Shown here piece after piece: positions 44,921-57,277 of a stretch of DNA of 64,000 bases (position 1 is its first letter; each line of letters begins with the position of its first letter). The position numbers and the translations under genes were made by a program. Below the pieces are notes generated by a model that worked only from the letters and a program-made list of their open reading frames with translations, was not told the origin of the DNA and ran no database searches. Source of the DNA: Prillingera fragicola (Eukaryota; Basidiomycota; Tremellomycetes; Trichosporonales; Trichosporonaceae); assembly GCA_002335605.1 (NCBI GenBank), contig BEDY01000005.1, forward strand, positions 682,001 to 746,000, written 5' to 3'.

Positions 44921-46987
44921 TCAGAGCTCCTCTTTGTTAAGATTCCTCGCACTCCGCCGCCTACTTCCTTTGCGCTCCAAAGGCTGTCGTGCCGACGCGA
45001 CAGACTCGCCGTTGGCGTCTACTGCATCCTTTCCGTCCCGAGCAGGCTTATTGTCGGGGAGCACGATACGGTTTCCCGTGGCTCGACCTTCATCGGAGGG
45101 CCGGCTTCTGGAAAGAATCGGATCTGGCCTAGCGTCGGTTGATTTGGATGCGGGCTCATCCTTGTCGCTGCTAGGATTTGCGTCACCCTCAGTCCCGTTC
45201 GCCTCGTCGGAGCTACCAACACGCTCCATCTCGACGCCACGTTCTTCCGCTGGCGCTTGCTTTGGCACCGGAGTACTATCCAGCTTGGCATCCTACTTTA
45301 TCAGCCGCGCTCGGCCAACGAATAGACTCACCACAGCACCCAGGCAGAACAAGAAACAGCAGAAGATGATTGGCGTGTACATGATAAAGACATCACGGAG
45401 ACCCTTGTAGTAAGCCACGTTGATCTGGTCCTGTTGAACAGGAGTGACGGCTTCGGAGCGGCTGTATCCATTCGTTGCCAGGTCGTTGAGCACGGTATCT
45501 GGCAAGTCGGAGGGAAGATTCTTTGCAAAGACAGAGTTTACAATGGCATTGGCTATTGCGAGACCAACTGCTCCACCAGATGTGCGAAAAAGGTTCTGAG
45601 CCGTTAGTAGCAGCTATCGCTGGAACTCACCCTCGCTCCAGTGACCACAGCTCGGTCTGCAGGGTCGCACGTAGCTTGCGCGAGGACCAACGCTGTCATG
45701 TCAGCTTTCAAACCGTCACTTTCCACTCACTGGTTTGACTTGTCAGCCCAAAACCAACACCCTGCACGAGCGTTGTGCCGATGATCAACCCCACATCCCT
45801 GGTCATGCTCCATGCCACCTGCATGCCCTGCCCAGCCGTCCAGATGGCGTACCCGCCTAGAATGATGCTGCGGGTCTTACCCCACCTTTTCATGGCGTAT
45901 CCTACACCAGTCATAATGACGATTTGTCCAAGAAGGAGTGGCAGCATGAGGGCCCCAGCTTCGACCGCTGAGAAGCCGAGAATTGATTGGAGGTACATTG
46001 TTGAGGTGAAGGGTGTGCCGTTCCACACCTGCACACGTCAGAGTCGCAAGCGGCAGAAGCGCAAAATACTTACAATGCCGACGAGGAACATTGTGCCCAT
46101 TACCAAAGACACGGTGCGCAGCTTGAAGATGTGCAGTGGCAGCATAGGCAGCGGGTGGTAATACTCGCAAGCGATGAATGCGACGAGGCAAATGCTGCCG
46201 ATTACCAACATAGATATGGCAGCGGCACTGCCCCATGCGAAGGAGGTGCCAGCGGCACTGATCGGTACCAACAGCAGCACAATAGCCGCGAGACTGAGGA
46301 AACACCCTCCCCAGTCGATCATTTTGATCTTTTCCGTCCACGATCCTGGCACAGGCTTGAGGGGCAACAGCCACCAGATCACAGGCATAGTCACGACGGC
46401 GACTGGGACAGTGACCCAGAAAGCCCATCGCCAGCTCGCGTGATCTGCCAGGGCACCTCCGATTTCCGGCCCAAGACCCAACCCCAGAGCGACGGGAATG
46501 CCCATCAGCGACATGTATGTGCCGCGGTCACGCAAGCTCACGACGTCTGAGATGACAATCAGACACAGGCTGCTCAACCCACCTGCTCCAAATCCAGCCA
46601 CACCTCGTGCAGCGTAAAGCCAGGCCGGGTTCTGAGCAAACCCGCAGAGCAGATTTCCAATAGCAAACACAGCCAAAGAAACCATGAGACATTGCTTCCG
46701 GCCAAAGATGTCACTTAGGCGCGACGAGATCATCATCGTGGTCGTGGATGCAACGAGCATGGCCGTAGCCGCCCATGTGACGGACGAGCCGGCATTCAAA
46801 TCCGCTGCAATGCGAGGAAGTGCCGTCGACACGCAGGTGGTGTCCAGCGTCGCGACAAAGAAGACGAGCGAGATTGTCGCAAAGACAATCTGAGGTCAGA
46901 TGAGCACCACAGCGAGGTTCTTACGATGACTTGAAATCGAGGCAGAGTGACCGACTGGTCATGTATCTGGCCTTGTGGGGGAGACAT
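44921..46987 (-). CDS. MFS drug:H+ antiporter, DHA2 type (14 TM)
   Basis: A plasma-membrane exporter of small toxic compounds driven by protons. Exons are 46987-46925, 46889-46074, 46028-45731, 45692-45631, 45595-45332 and 45292-44921, giving 624 aa. Motif A appears as SRLSDIFGRKQCLMVS after TM2, RGVAGFGAGG matches motif B, and GIPVALGLGLGPEIGGAL is antiporter motif C. TM1 carries DTTCVSTALPRIAADLN, the DHA2 signature. Hydrophobic segments number about 14, the last being IIFCCFLFCLGAVV. The cytosolic tail of about 120 residues is Asp/Ser/Arg-rich and charged (RRRSARN). Substrate cannot be told from sequence; DHA2 members export drugs, metabolites or siderophores. Divergent from RRP46 with a 270-bp spacer. 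Confidence 0.92.
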
Positions 46988-47256
46988 TGTGAGCAAGTTG
47001 CTGTTGCTAAAAGCTGTTGCATCCCGCGACTCCTACGTCAATCAGACTGAAGCAGAATAGATGCATCGTGCCGGATTTCACCGAGCTGTGCCCTTGGTGA
47101 CGTCGCAGTGGAGGAGAGGCCGGAGATACGGAGCTAGCTGTCACTTTGATACATTTGATACCGTGGATTGTAACCATGACGTGTATCGACTGGTCGATCT
47201 TGGCCATTGACCGTAGATTTCGAAGATTGGTGCATCACTGTCCATCATCAACAACA

Positions 47257-48272
47257 ATGAGCAGGACAGACGGCAGGCAACCTGACGACCTCCGACCACT
47301 GCGTGCAGTACTTGGAGAGCTTGATCGTGCAGATGGCTCAGGCCGTTTTGCTTTCGGTGAGTGCTTGGTTGTCTCCCTGGTCGTGAGCTCGCAGCACATT
47401 AAGACGATAGCAAGCTTGGCCATCAGCCAGGGGCCGATGTATTCCCCGGATCTCACAGGGCCTATGCCTCTCTCTAACCATACGCTGACTCTCAGGCCCT
47501 ATCACATCTCTCTCCTCTTTCACCGGCCCTATCGAGGTGCGCCTCCGCGAAGAACGCGTTGACGGCGCGACCTTGGAAGTCGTCCACCGCCCACTCGCAG
47601 GTGTAGGAGGTGTCTCCTCGCGCGCGCTCGAATCAACCCTTGTGTCCGTCTTCTCTCCTCTCCTCAATCTCTCAGCATATCCCCGCTCGCTCGTCCAGCT
47701 CGTTGTCCAGAGTCTCACCCCGGCCACGCCCGCCGCATGGCCGCGAACCGTCGAGGAGACCGAGGACGGCGCACAGGTGTCGTGGCCGCCCAAAGAGTTC
47801 CCTGCTGTTGGAGACGATGCCCCAGTGGGTGGCAGTACCCTCGCATCGCGTGCAGCGGCTATCAACTCGGCAACGCTTGCTGCACTGCACGCTGGCAGTG
47901 TTGGAATGCGCGCAATTCCGTTCGCTATCGCTCTGGCCTGCGTCAATGGCGAGCTTGTCGTCGACCCTACCGCTGAAGAAGAGGCAGCCGCTTCAGCACG
48001 ATATGCCTTTGCGTGGGCTTTTGGGGCCGGCATTGGCGCGCGCAAGGCCGACATGAAGGATGATGACGATGACGACGAGGCCGAGATGGTGTGGGCTGAG
48101 GCCGAGGGCGACTTTTCCAAGAAGGATGTGAGTGTTTTTTATCCGAGCTACAGGCGATATGCTGACATCCCAGTTCAACGAAGCCCGCGATGATTCCATT
48201 GCAGCTGCTCGTGTCATCCTCGACTTTGTCAAGGGAGAGCTCGAGACCTTCTTCGCGCAGCGTAGGAAATAG
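47257..48272 (+). CDS. RRP46: Exosome core subunit Rrp46 (RNase PH fold)
   Basis: One of six RNase PH-like proteins of the exosome ring, which degrades and trims RNA in nucleus and cytosol. Exons are 47257-47356, 47496-48127 and 48174-48272, giving 276 aa. Seen: LRPLRAVLGELDRADGSGRFAFG, then a VTGPIEVRLREER-like strand (FTGPIEVRLREERVDGATLEVVHRP), ALESTLVSVFSPLLNLSAYPRSLVQLVVQSL, ALHAGSVGMRAIPFAIALACVNGELVVDPT, and a C-terminal helix ARVILDFVKGELETFF. The phosphorolytic Arg/Asp residues of bacterial RNase PH are not evident, as expected of the inactive eukaryotic ring. A short poly-Asp run (DDDDDDE) sits near residue 225. Intron 1 is 139 nt. Confidence 0.9.
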
Positions 48273-48404
48273 ATCGTCAAGACACAGGGTAGACTGCAGT
48301 GCCAATAGCGGCCCATGTAGAGTATATGTATTGCATCACGCGGGTCCGATCCCCGCTAGTCCCAAGTAGACAACGTTACTACAGATGCCCCCAAGCTGTG
48401 TCAA

Positions 48405-50102
48405 CTAATGCTCCGTCTCCTTTAGCCACGCCTCAATCGCCTCCGCGGCCTTGAGCACCAGTGGCTCGGTACCCCACTGGCCGACAACCGTTACACCAAT
48501 GGGCCATCCGTTTGGACCCTTTCCTGCTGGGACTGAGACGGCCGGCAGTCCTGCAAGACTGGCAGGAACAGTCAAGAGATCCTGGAGGTACTCCTGGGCC
48601 CCAGTCTCACCAGCACCAGACTCGCCCAATTGTGGTGCCTCGCTCACCGCTGTTGGAAGCAAGAGAATGTCCATGCCGCTCGTGTCTGGGTTAAACACCG
48701 AAGACGCCGACGCGAGGGGGTGGGGAATGCGGAACACTGAATCAAACTCGCGACGAACAAGGCGCCTCAGGTGCAAAGCCTTGAGGTACGAGTTGTTGAA
48801 AGCACTGACAATGAGTGAGCTTGTATGCGGGGCAATGTGATCAGAGTACTCACTCCTTGGTCAAGGCATGCGTCCCTGCCAAGATGCGCTTGCGCACCTC
48901 GTCGCCAAAGCCATCCGTACGTATGCGGCGGCGGCGCTCCATTCCAGACTCCAACGAGTCGCGGGCTCCTTCACTCTCGTCCTCAGATCCGTACCACCCG
49001 CCTCCATAGCGTCCAAGATTGCTTGCTGCCTCTGCAGAAGCCAGTACATAGTATGCTGGAAGCGCCATCCGAAGGCTGGGCATGTCAACAGCGTGTAGTG
49101 ATGCACTGTTCTGCTTCAAGTGCTGCAGCAGACTCTCGGGGAGCTGGACATTCGGGGCCTCGAGATGGGTTTGGATCGGAAGGCCGATGCGAATATTCTT
49201 TGAAGCGTTTGCAAAGACAGAAGCTTGCAGGATGTCCAAGGCGCGTGCGCGATCCTCGGCAGATGCACATGTCATGTCGTGGGTATCAGGCTGGGAAACA
49301 ACGCCTGTCGTGAGCCTTTGCCACCCACCCGCACTCACTGTAAACTTCTCGCACACTGGCGATGTCCTTTCCCAGAACACCAACACAGTCCAGGGAGTCT
49401 GCATACGAGACCACGCCGTGCCTACTGATCATGCCATAGGATGGCTTAAGGCCCACTATTCCACAGTAGCTGGCCGGTAGACGCACCGATCCACCAGTAT
49501 CTGTCCCCAAAGCACTGGCCCGTCAGTAAATCTTTCCAGACCAATCACTCACGCCCATGCGCTTCCCTCTGCGACTGCAACCGCGGACCCACCAGAGCTT
49601 CCACCAGCGGACCGAGGGTGTGGGTCAGACCTTGGTCCGCTGGGGTTGTGTACAGGCGACCACGATGAGGGCATGTGGGTGTTTTGAGATCTAGAAGTTA
49701 GCTGCGCCGACAGCATAAACTCACCCCATGCCAAACTCGTCCATCTTGGTCTTGCCGCAGATGTGCGCTCCGGCATCCTTGAGGAGGCGGACGCACGTTG
49801 CGTCGTATGGAGGCTCGTATCCTGCTCGTCAGCTCCTGGCCGCATACTAATCACTTACCATCAAGAACATCTGATCCGCATGTTGTGGGTGCTCCCTTGC
49901 ACGAGATATTGTCCTTGATGGCTACTGACCGTCCAGCGAGTGGGCCTGCGCGGTCAGTTTGAGATTTGGGAGGATGCCCACCAGAGGAAGGTCCAGGCGT
50001 TGCTGGGTTGATCCAGGTGTACGGCGATGGCAATGATGATGCTGCCACTACCTTCTTGCCCTCTCTTGCTGCGTGAGCGAGTCGGGAGACGGACCTGTGC
50101 AT
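48405..50102 (-). CDS. HER2: Mitochondrial glutamyl-tRNA(Gln) amidotransferase subunit A
   Basis: GatA hydrolyses glutamine and passes ammonia to convert Glu-tRNA(Gln) to Gln-tRNA(Gln) in mitochondria. Exons are 50102-49859, 49821-49725, 49690-49553, 49514-49339, 49304-48854 and 48804-48405, giving 501 aa. The amidase-signature triad is complete: Lys63 in VAIKDNI, cis-Ser145 in [14 protein letters not shown] and nucleophile Ser169 in [27 protein letters not shown] and [18 protein letters not shown] are GatA-specific. The N-terminus [17 protein letters not shown] is basic and amphipathic, fitting a mitochondrial presequence. The C-terminal [29 protein letters not shown] is typical. GatB and GatF partners are not in the window. 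Confidence 0.94.
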
Positions 50103-50696
50103 GATCTGGGTTGATTGTTGCTTCAAGGTGCAATGACAGCAGTCGAGTGTGGACAGAGCAAGTGGAGGTGCCATCAGCGGCGGCAAATTTCGGCGTTAGC
50201 CTCGTGGCTTTTCCTTGGCGGTGAGGTAAGGGGTGGCGCGCTGGCTGGTGCAGCAGCTGCACCTGTCATGGTGGACACCGCCCGGTGAGGTCGTTCGTCG
50301 TCTGAATCACCGGCACCACCAGCATTGTTCACCCCTTGCACCACCCTTTCCCCCTCCCTCGCCCTGCTGTTGATCACTTACCCCTATTCATATCACGACG
50401 GTAATCGCGCATTCGGCCACCCCTGTCCCGTTCGCCTGCCCCCCACGCACCTCATTCAGCGTCACACCACGGCATAGGACACCTCGCGCCTTCCCTTCTA
50501 GTCTCGACAGATCGACTCCGTGCAACCGCCCCGGACGTTCCGAGGGTGCACACGGTGAAGCTAGGTTCGTACAGGCGTTTAGCTACCGGCAAGCATCATC
50601 TGCAAGTGCCCTAGCACGGCGCAGACAACCAGGCATTGCCCAGCCAGCTTGCTTTTGTGTTCTCGCCGCTCACACCACACATAGTCTACACCCTGC
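50103..50696. other. Divergent HER2/NST1 promoter region
   Basis: About 590 bases with no supported gene. C-rich runs (CCCCACGCACC, CCTTTCCCCC) suggest promoter and leader sequence. Confidence 0.5.
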
Positions 50697-53600
50697 ATGT
50701 CCTCCCAGCCCACGCCGAACGCACCCACTACCGGCATCTCCAAGTCGGCGGCCAAGAAGAGGGCCAAGAAGGCCGCAAAGGCAGCGCTGGCCTCCAGTAC
50801 CCAGAACTCCGCGGCCGCCAACGAGGACCAGGGTCACTCCGTGGCTGCCGCCGCCGCGACGGTTGCTTCCACCGCGCTCGACTCTGATTACGCGTTCGGC
50901 CCAGGATCATTCTCAGAGACTGGCTACGAGCCTGCAGCCTTCTACGACGACTCTGACCTTCCCCACGGTGGTACTCGGGCAACTGGCGCAGGTGCGACCC
51001 AAGACCAGTTCAGCTTTGCCTCGTACGCCTTTGGCGACCGCAACTTGGGAGCACAGCCCAACGGGAGCCCATTCAGTGGGCTATCCCAGTCGATCAACAT
51101 TACACACGAGGACTTGCTCGAAACTGCGAACGAGCTTTGGAAAAGGATGGGCGAGACATCGTACGGCGAGGACGACCCTTACTGGTCGTCACTGCCGACC
51201 CATGTTCGCCAGTTTATTCGCGAGGCCATTCCTTTCAACAGCATGAGCAATACGTCCAACGACCCTCAAGCTACGCAAAAGGACCTTTACGCCATGGCGC
51301 AGCGAATTGTTCACGCGGCCAGCCAAGGAATGGGTCTTCAGGGTGTGGGCTCCAACCTGTTGCAGCAGGTCAATGGCCGTGCGCACCTTCAGGCAAGCAT
51401 TGCAGAGGACCTTGGTTTCCATCGCCATCCCGACTCTGCTGGTCACGATGACGACTACGAAGACGAAGAGGACTTTGAGGAGGAGCCGGACCGTGGTTTC
51501 AGCCAACCAAACGGGGAGGCTCCCAAGAAGAAGAACAAGAAGAAGAAGAAAAAGTCGGCCAACTCAACAGAGCCCCCGCCGTCTGCTCTTCCTCCTCCTG
51601 CCGTCAAGCAGCCTCCTCGACAGCCGGTTCCACCACAACCTCCTGTCCAGCAGCCTGCCCTGAACCCTCCTCCTCCACCTGTTACGCCAGCTCCTACACA
51701 GCCTCCGCCCAGCTCACGCGCCGCTGGAAAGCAGCCCATGACGCACGCGCCCGCCTCCGCCGCCAACCCTCCGGCCCGGTCTGTGCGTGCCGCCGGGAAG
51801 GCACCAGTGTCTGCTGCTAGTCAGCACGCTCACCACAACCACACGCACCCACCCGCCAAGTCTGCCAGCAAGGGCAAGGCCGCTGCCAGCCAGCCACCTG
51901 CAAAAATCTGGACGACAGCGTCCGTGGAGGAGCGCGAGAACATCACCCAATTCTGGCTCGCCCTCACCGAAGCAGAACGGCGCGATCTGTTGCAGATCGA
52001 GAAGGATGCTGTGTTGAGGAGGATGAAGGAGCAGCAGAGGCATTCGTGCGGCTGCGCCGTCTGCGGCCGGAAGAAGGTCAACATCGAGATGGAGCTCGAC
52101 CAGTTGTATGAGCAGTACTACGACGAGCTCGAGCGGTATACGCAGCACCAGCGTGCGGCCGTTGTCAATCATGACTACCCTCCACCTCCCGGCGCGGGTC
52201 CCTTTCCCGGCAGTGTCGAGCTCGACTCTACTGGTCAGCTGCTCAAACTGGATCACCTCGCGCCCAACCCGGCCCACCATCCAAGTCTCGAAGAAAGCGA
52301 CGAGTACGAGGATGATGACGAGTACGACGACGAGGATGAACTGGACGAGGACGAGCTCGCATCGGAAGAGGCAGAGGTCGATTACCCACCGCGCAAGGCA
52401 GTTCCCAAGGGACTGGCTCCAAAGCCAGAGAACAGCGACGACTTTTTCGGCTTCGGAACCAATCTCGCGACCATCAAGGGCATCATCACTGTAGCCGACG
52501 ACATGCTCAAGAATGACGGGGCCAAGTTCCTCGAAATGATGGAGCAGTTGGCCGTCAAGCGTGAGGCCCGCGAGGAACTCAACATTCGCGAGCTCCAAGA
52601 GGAGACTGACGAGGACGATGAAGAGTGAGCTAGGGCTTTGGTTTTATGCTGACAATCAGTGATGACATCTCCGAGTCGCAGCGTATGGAGGACGGACGAC
52701 GAATGTTTGCCATCTTTGCGGCGCGCATGTTTGAGCAGCGCGTGCTGCAGGCGTACCGCGAGCGCGTCGCCAAGGAGCGCGAGGAGCAGCTGCTGCGCGA
52801 GCTCGAGATGGAGGAGGACACGAAGCGTGCCCGCGAGGAGAAGAAGGCCAAGGAGGCGCAGAAGAAGAAGGACAAGAAGAGGTGAGCAAGCATGATGGGG
52901 CCAAACTGACGACTAGGCTTCAGAAGCAGCGTCAAGATGAGGAGAAGGCTGCACGCGAGGCCGCCCTCGCCGAGGAGCAGCGTCTTGCCAAGATCAAGGC
53001 CGAGGAGGACGCACGCGAACGTCACAAGAAGCAAGAGGAGGAACGAGCCCGTCGCGAGGCCGCCAAGCGTGCCGCGCAGGAAGAGGCCGTTCGTCGCGAA
53101 GCTGAACGTCGCAAGCGTCAGGAGGAGGAGCGCGCCCGTGAGGAGGAAGCGGCACGCAAGAAGCGCGAGCGCGAGGAGAAGATCAAGAAGGAGCGCGAAG
53201 CCCGTGAACGTGAAGCCAAGGAGAAGGAACGTCGCGAGCGCGAGGAGAAGGAGCGCCTGGCCAAGGAGCGTGCCGAAAAGGACAAGGTTGCCAAGGAGGC
53301 ACGTGACAAGGCTGAAAAGGAGCGTCAAACCAAGCTCGAGGAAGAGCGCCTTCAGAAGCAACGTCGCGACGAGACTGCCCGCCGCGAGCGGGAGGCGGCT
53401 GAGCAGAAGAAGATTATTGCTCTTCAGCAGGCCGCTCGAGAGAAGGTTGCAGCGGAGAAGGCGGCCGCGGACAAGAAGGCTTCAGACAAGTCGTCTGTTC
53501 GCCCTGTCGCTGGTCCGTCAGTTCGCAAGACCTCTGCGCCGCCGTCTCGCAACGGGCAGACTTCCTCTGGCTCGACCCCATCGCTGCTCCCTTCGCCGCC

Positions 53601-54600
53601 TACGCCTTCCACTGTCCGTCCCATTGCCCGTGCTCCTCCCAAGACGCCGCAGTCGTACTACAACCAGGCAGTACCTCCTCTGTCCGCCTTTGGCTCGCGC
53701 ACCCCTAGCGCCCCTGGGGCTGGTGGATTTGGCCCCTCGTATGGCCGTCCTCCGTACCCTGGGCAGTCGCCTGTCTTCCCCTCCCAGAACGGGGGCATGC
53801 TCCCAGGCTCGCTGTCAGGCTCGCCGTCGTCCGTGCCTAGGTTCCCAGGCCAGTCGGATGCCTTCGACTACGATGCGTCGCGTGGTGCTCCCCCGCCTAT
53901 TGGAGTCGGCTTCCCAAAATCGGGAGCTACACCCAACCGCGTGTCTTCAGTTGAGGACCCGTTCCGCGCACCCGCAGGCGCGCCTGTGCCCATTGGTCAG
54001 CGTGCTCCCTCGCAGCCCGCGTCGCTTTACGGCGACCACGAGTCGGATTCGTTCCACATGGGTCGGCTTGACGCCGCCGTCGATGCGATTGCGCCACCGC
54101 CCGGCCCCATCGGCTCGCGCCCTGGACCATCCTTTGACGCGTCCGTCGGCGCTCCCGGGACAGGTCGCGCAGCGTCCCCGACCCTACCTGACCAGGTCCT
54201 CGGATCGGCAGCGCTAGGCGACGACGACGAGATTGTGCAGCCCACTGCGCGGCGCCCGCCTGGTATCCCCACCGCTCCCGGATGGAAGATGCCAACTGCC
54301 CCTGGTGCTGGTCGCTGGAGCGCCGCTCCACCAAGTATTTGGGGTCTCGACGCACCTGCCGCACCATCACCGTGGTCGCGCGGTGGCTTTGGCGCTCCCG
54401 GTGGCCTCACTGGCGCCCCCGGCCTGCCCAGTGCACCTGGCCTTCCGCCTCCCGGCGACTTTGGGCGTGCGGACGGCCTCGGAGTTCCGCCCATTGGCGT
54501 CGAGCCGTTGCAGCGACGCGCGCCCAGTGGCCAGTTCGGTGCAGGTCAGTTTGGCGGTCAGGGCGGCGGTTACGCTCCTTGGCCTCCCCAGCACCAGTAG
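50697..54600 (+). CDS. NST1: Nst1-family stress-response protein
   Basis: Nst1 proteins are long fungal cytoplasmic proteins linked to salt tolerance and P-bodies. Exons are 50697-52624, 52660-52881 and 52917-54600, giving 1277 aa. An N-terminal Lys/Ala-rich start ([16 protein letters not shown]), a poly-Lys run after an acidic stretch, and a long Pro-rich region precede the family core [55 protein letters not shown] (about 400-465), which carries CGCAVCGR like a small metal site. Acidic low-complexity sequence and [24 protein letters not shown] follow. Exon 3 opens a 200-residue single-helix type segment of alternating Lys/Arg/Glu, then a Pro/Gly/Ser tail. The stop codon lies inside a 20-bp tandem duplication. 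Confidence 0.9.
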
Positions 54601-54620
54601 TGCCTCCCCAGCACCAGTAG
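54581..54620. repeat. 20-bp tandem duplication spanning the NST1 stop codon
   Basis: Two copies in tandem of a 20-base unit ending CCAGCACCAGTAG (54581-54600 and 54601-54620), differing only in the first base. The first copy supplies the last residues and stop of Nst1; the second lies in the 3' UTR. Confidence 0.85.
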
Positions 54621-54825
54621 TGCCTCCTGCACATCTACCTACCTACAAACTACCCGCTTGTAGCCTGCTTGCCCTTTTGGGCCACTCAGCATCTTGCCAT
54701 GTCGAGATGCATTTGTGATGAGACTTGTTCAGATAACTGCATTGGCACTGACACCGTTGAGCCAGTGTATTCGTTGCATTCTCATTCACTTTCCTATTCA
54801 ATTTCGCACTTCTAGGTCATAGTAT

Positions 54826-56967
54826 TTACTCCATCTGCGCAGCGTAGTCCTCGGGTGTCAGGACGTACGCAGCCGGGAACAAGCCCTCGGCTCCGTTGCA
54901 GACGCCCTGCCACCAGTCGGCGTCGACACGGTCAATGTTGGTGATCTTGTCGCCCTCGGCAAAGCTGAGTTCGTTGTCCTCCGCAGCGGCGTAGTCGTAC
55001 GCTGCAACCATGTACTCCTCCTCCTCGGCAGGAGCCGGCGCACTGGGCGCGGGAGGAGGGGGAGGAGGAGGAGGCGGCGGTGGCGGCGGAGGGGCAGCTA
55101 CAGGCTCTGGCTCGGGCACAGGCTCTGGCTCGGGCTCAGGCTCTGCCTGTTGCTCATGAGCTGGCTCCTCAGCGCCACCGTCGACAAGCTCGCAGTAGTT
55201 GGACGGGAATAGACCAGTGGCGCCATCCTGATTGGTGCCCGACCACCAACCTTCGTCGACCTCTTCGATGGCAGTAATGAGGTCGCCTTCGGCGAAGCTG
55301 ATCTCGTTGTCCTCGTCGGCCGCGTAGTCGTAGAGCGCACGGGCGGTGAGGCCGGCAGGAGCTGCAGGAGCTGCCGCAGGAGGGGCAGCCGCGGCTGAGG
55401 ACTCTTCGTCCTCGTCCGCTTTGGGAGGCGGCGGGCGGAAGGTGTCGGCGGCTGGGGGAGGAGGGGCTCCCCAGTCGTCGTCTTCCTGCTCCTCGTCCGA
55501 GTCGGCAGGGCGAGGTGGCACCGAGCGGGCAGCCGCTCCTCCAAACGCGGGAGCAGGTGGAGCCGGAGGTGCAGGAGGAGCCGGTGGCGCGGGCGGGGGC
55601 GACGGCGAGCGCTCGGCTTCTCTCGCAGGCGAAACATCACGAGGGGGCATTGGAGGAGGCGCGGGTGCCGAGGGCGGCGCCCAGGGCTTGTTGGTCGATG
55701 CAGTAGCACCAATAACGGAGGCAGACGCCGCCGCACTGGCAGCGTCCTCGGCCTCACGCTGACGCTTGGCTTCAGCCTGGCGCTCCGACCAGGTCAGCTT
55801 CTTCCCACTAGGCTGGGGGACCGCCGGAGTGGCAGCAGTACCGCCGTGTGAAAACGCAGACATGCGGTCCTTGATACTGCCACCGTACGAGGGAGTCTCT
55901 TCGGTCGACGCCTCGGCTGCCGATTGGCCCCAACGGTTCTGCAGCTTGCCCGGCTTTGCGAGCTTGACGGGCTCGTAGTTAGTGCCAACGGGCGCAATAC
56001 GGTCCTCTGCCGCGGGCTTGGCTGGCTCGGAAGGCGCAGGGGTGGAAGCAGATGCTACAGCAGGACGGGCAGCTGTCGGAACAGGTGGAGCCGCTGGGGG
56101 AGGTGACGGAGGAGACGGAGCTGCAGCAGGAGCGCTTGGCACGGGCCGCGACGCGGTAGGGAGGGCTGGCGCGGGTGCTGGCGCAGGAGGAACAGCGCGA
56201 GACACTGAAGAAGCCGCACCCCCTCCGAAGCCCGAGGCAGGAGTAGTTGTCTGAGCAGGCTGCAACTGTTAGTAGCTGTTCATCCATCGGGTCCACACGA
56301 CGCTACCTTGCCCTGGGACCCGCCGAGACCTTGGCTGGGACGGTACGACGGAGTGGTAGGCTTGGGAAGCACAGCCGAACGAACAGGAGCCGGGGCCGAA
56401 GACGAGTACTTGGAGCCCGAAGACTCTTGGATGCGCTTGTGGATGAAATCTGGGGTCACGTCGAGCTTGCTGTCAGCGAGTTGCTTCTTAGTGGAGGACG
56501 TACGTCATTGCGCGCTTGAATGACCAGGTGTGCGTTCTTCAAAAACTTTTCCTGCACCTGGGACATGTTGATGTCTGGCATGTCAGAGACGAGAACGACT
56601 GCGAGTACCCACGGAACAGGCCCTTCCTCGACTCGGGCACACCCTCTCCGCACCAGGCAATGAGGACAAAGCGGTTAAGCGAGCGCTGAGAATGAGTACC
56701 ATCCTGAAGCCATCCGCTGTACTTACGCTGGGATCTTCGACACGAGCGTAGGCATACTGGATTCTAGTCTGTTAGAGAGTGTTGAAAGGAGCGCACATAC
56801 CGTCCATCGAGGAACTCATCAGAGAGGTCCTCCAAGCCGTTGCCAGTGGCCTGGAGCTTGAGCTCGTTACCGGTCTGATTGAAGAGAGCCCAGTCATAGT
56901 CCGAGGTGCCATTCACCAAAGCCTGGTAAGTCGGCTGCAGGTCTGGGTCTGCGAATGAGACCGACAT
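54826..56967 (-). CDS. ABP1: Actin-binding protein Abp1 (ADF-H plus two SH3 domains)
   Basis: Abp1 binds F-actin at endocytic patches and recruits Arp2/3 regulators and kinases. Exons are 56967-56801, 56763-56727, 56685-56613, 56574-56504, 56465-56307 and 56259-54826, giving 646 aa. The ADF-homology domain covers about 1-140: [75 protein letters not shown] Pro/Ala-rich middle contains [11 protein letters not shown] and [15 protein letters not shown] helices. Two C-terminal SH3 domains lie at about 476-531 ([17 protein letters not shown]...GWWSG...[10 protein letters not shown]) and 585-640 ([15 protein letters not shown]...DWWQG...GLFPAAYV), separated by Glu-Pro repeats and a run of 14 prolines. 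Intron 4 (56503-56466) is 38 nt and must end at AAG, passing over a CAG that touches the branch site. Confidence 0.94.
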
Positions 56968-57277
56968 GTTGGATGGAGTGGTTGTGAGAGTAGTGAGAGT
57001 CGGTTGAGCTTCATGACGCGGCAACAGGGTTGCACTGCGGTGAGGCGATGCACGTGGCCTGACGTAGGTCAGTAATCCATTTGTAATGGCGAGCCTTGAT
57101 TAGAAGCGGTTCTAATGTTCATTAGACACAAATAGTTGCTGAATTTACGTAACATGTTACCTCCACGCAATGTGGCCACTACAGCGCGTCGCTCATTCGA
57201 GAGGGTTCCACTCAACTTGTTGACCATTCATAAACGCATTGCAGCTGCACCCACCAACAGCACAGTCGCTATCCGTC
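56968..57277. promoter_or_regulatory. Divergent ABP1/CDC37 promoter region
   Basis: 310 bases separate the two start codons, so both promoters must lie here. The only notable element is the palindrome pair at 57145-57160. Confidence 0.55.
57145..57160. promoter_or_regulatory. Overlapping palindromes TTACGTAA and GTAACATGTTAC
   Basis: TTACGTAA (57145-57152) overlaps the perfect 12-bp palindrome GTAACATGTTAC (57149-57160). The first matches a bZIP-type half-site pair and recurs upstream of NOG2/NUO9.5. About 120 bp upstream of CDC37 and 180 bp upstream of ABP1. Confidence 0.45.

Noticed and set aside
48340..48356. GCGGG-TCCGATC-CCCGC, which looks like a tRNA T-arm
   Set aside because: The loop lacks the TTC start, and no acceptor, D or anticodon arm can be folded upstream.
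56967..57024. Longer Abp1 start upstream of 56967
   Set aside because: The added residues are not ADF-H-like; [11 protein letters not shown] matches the normal start of the domain.
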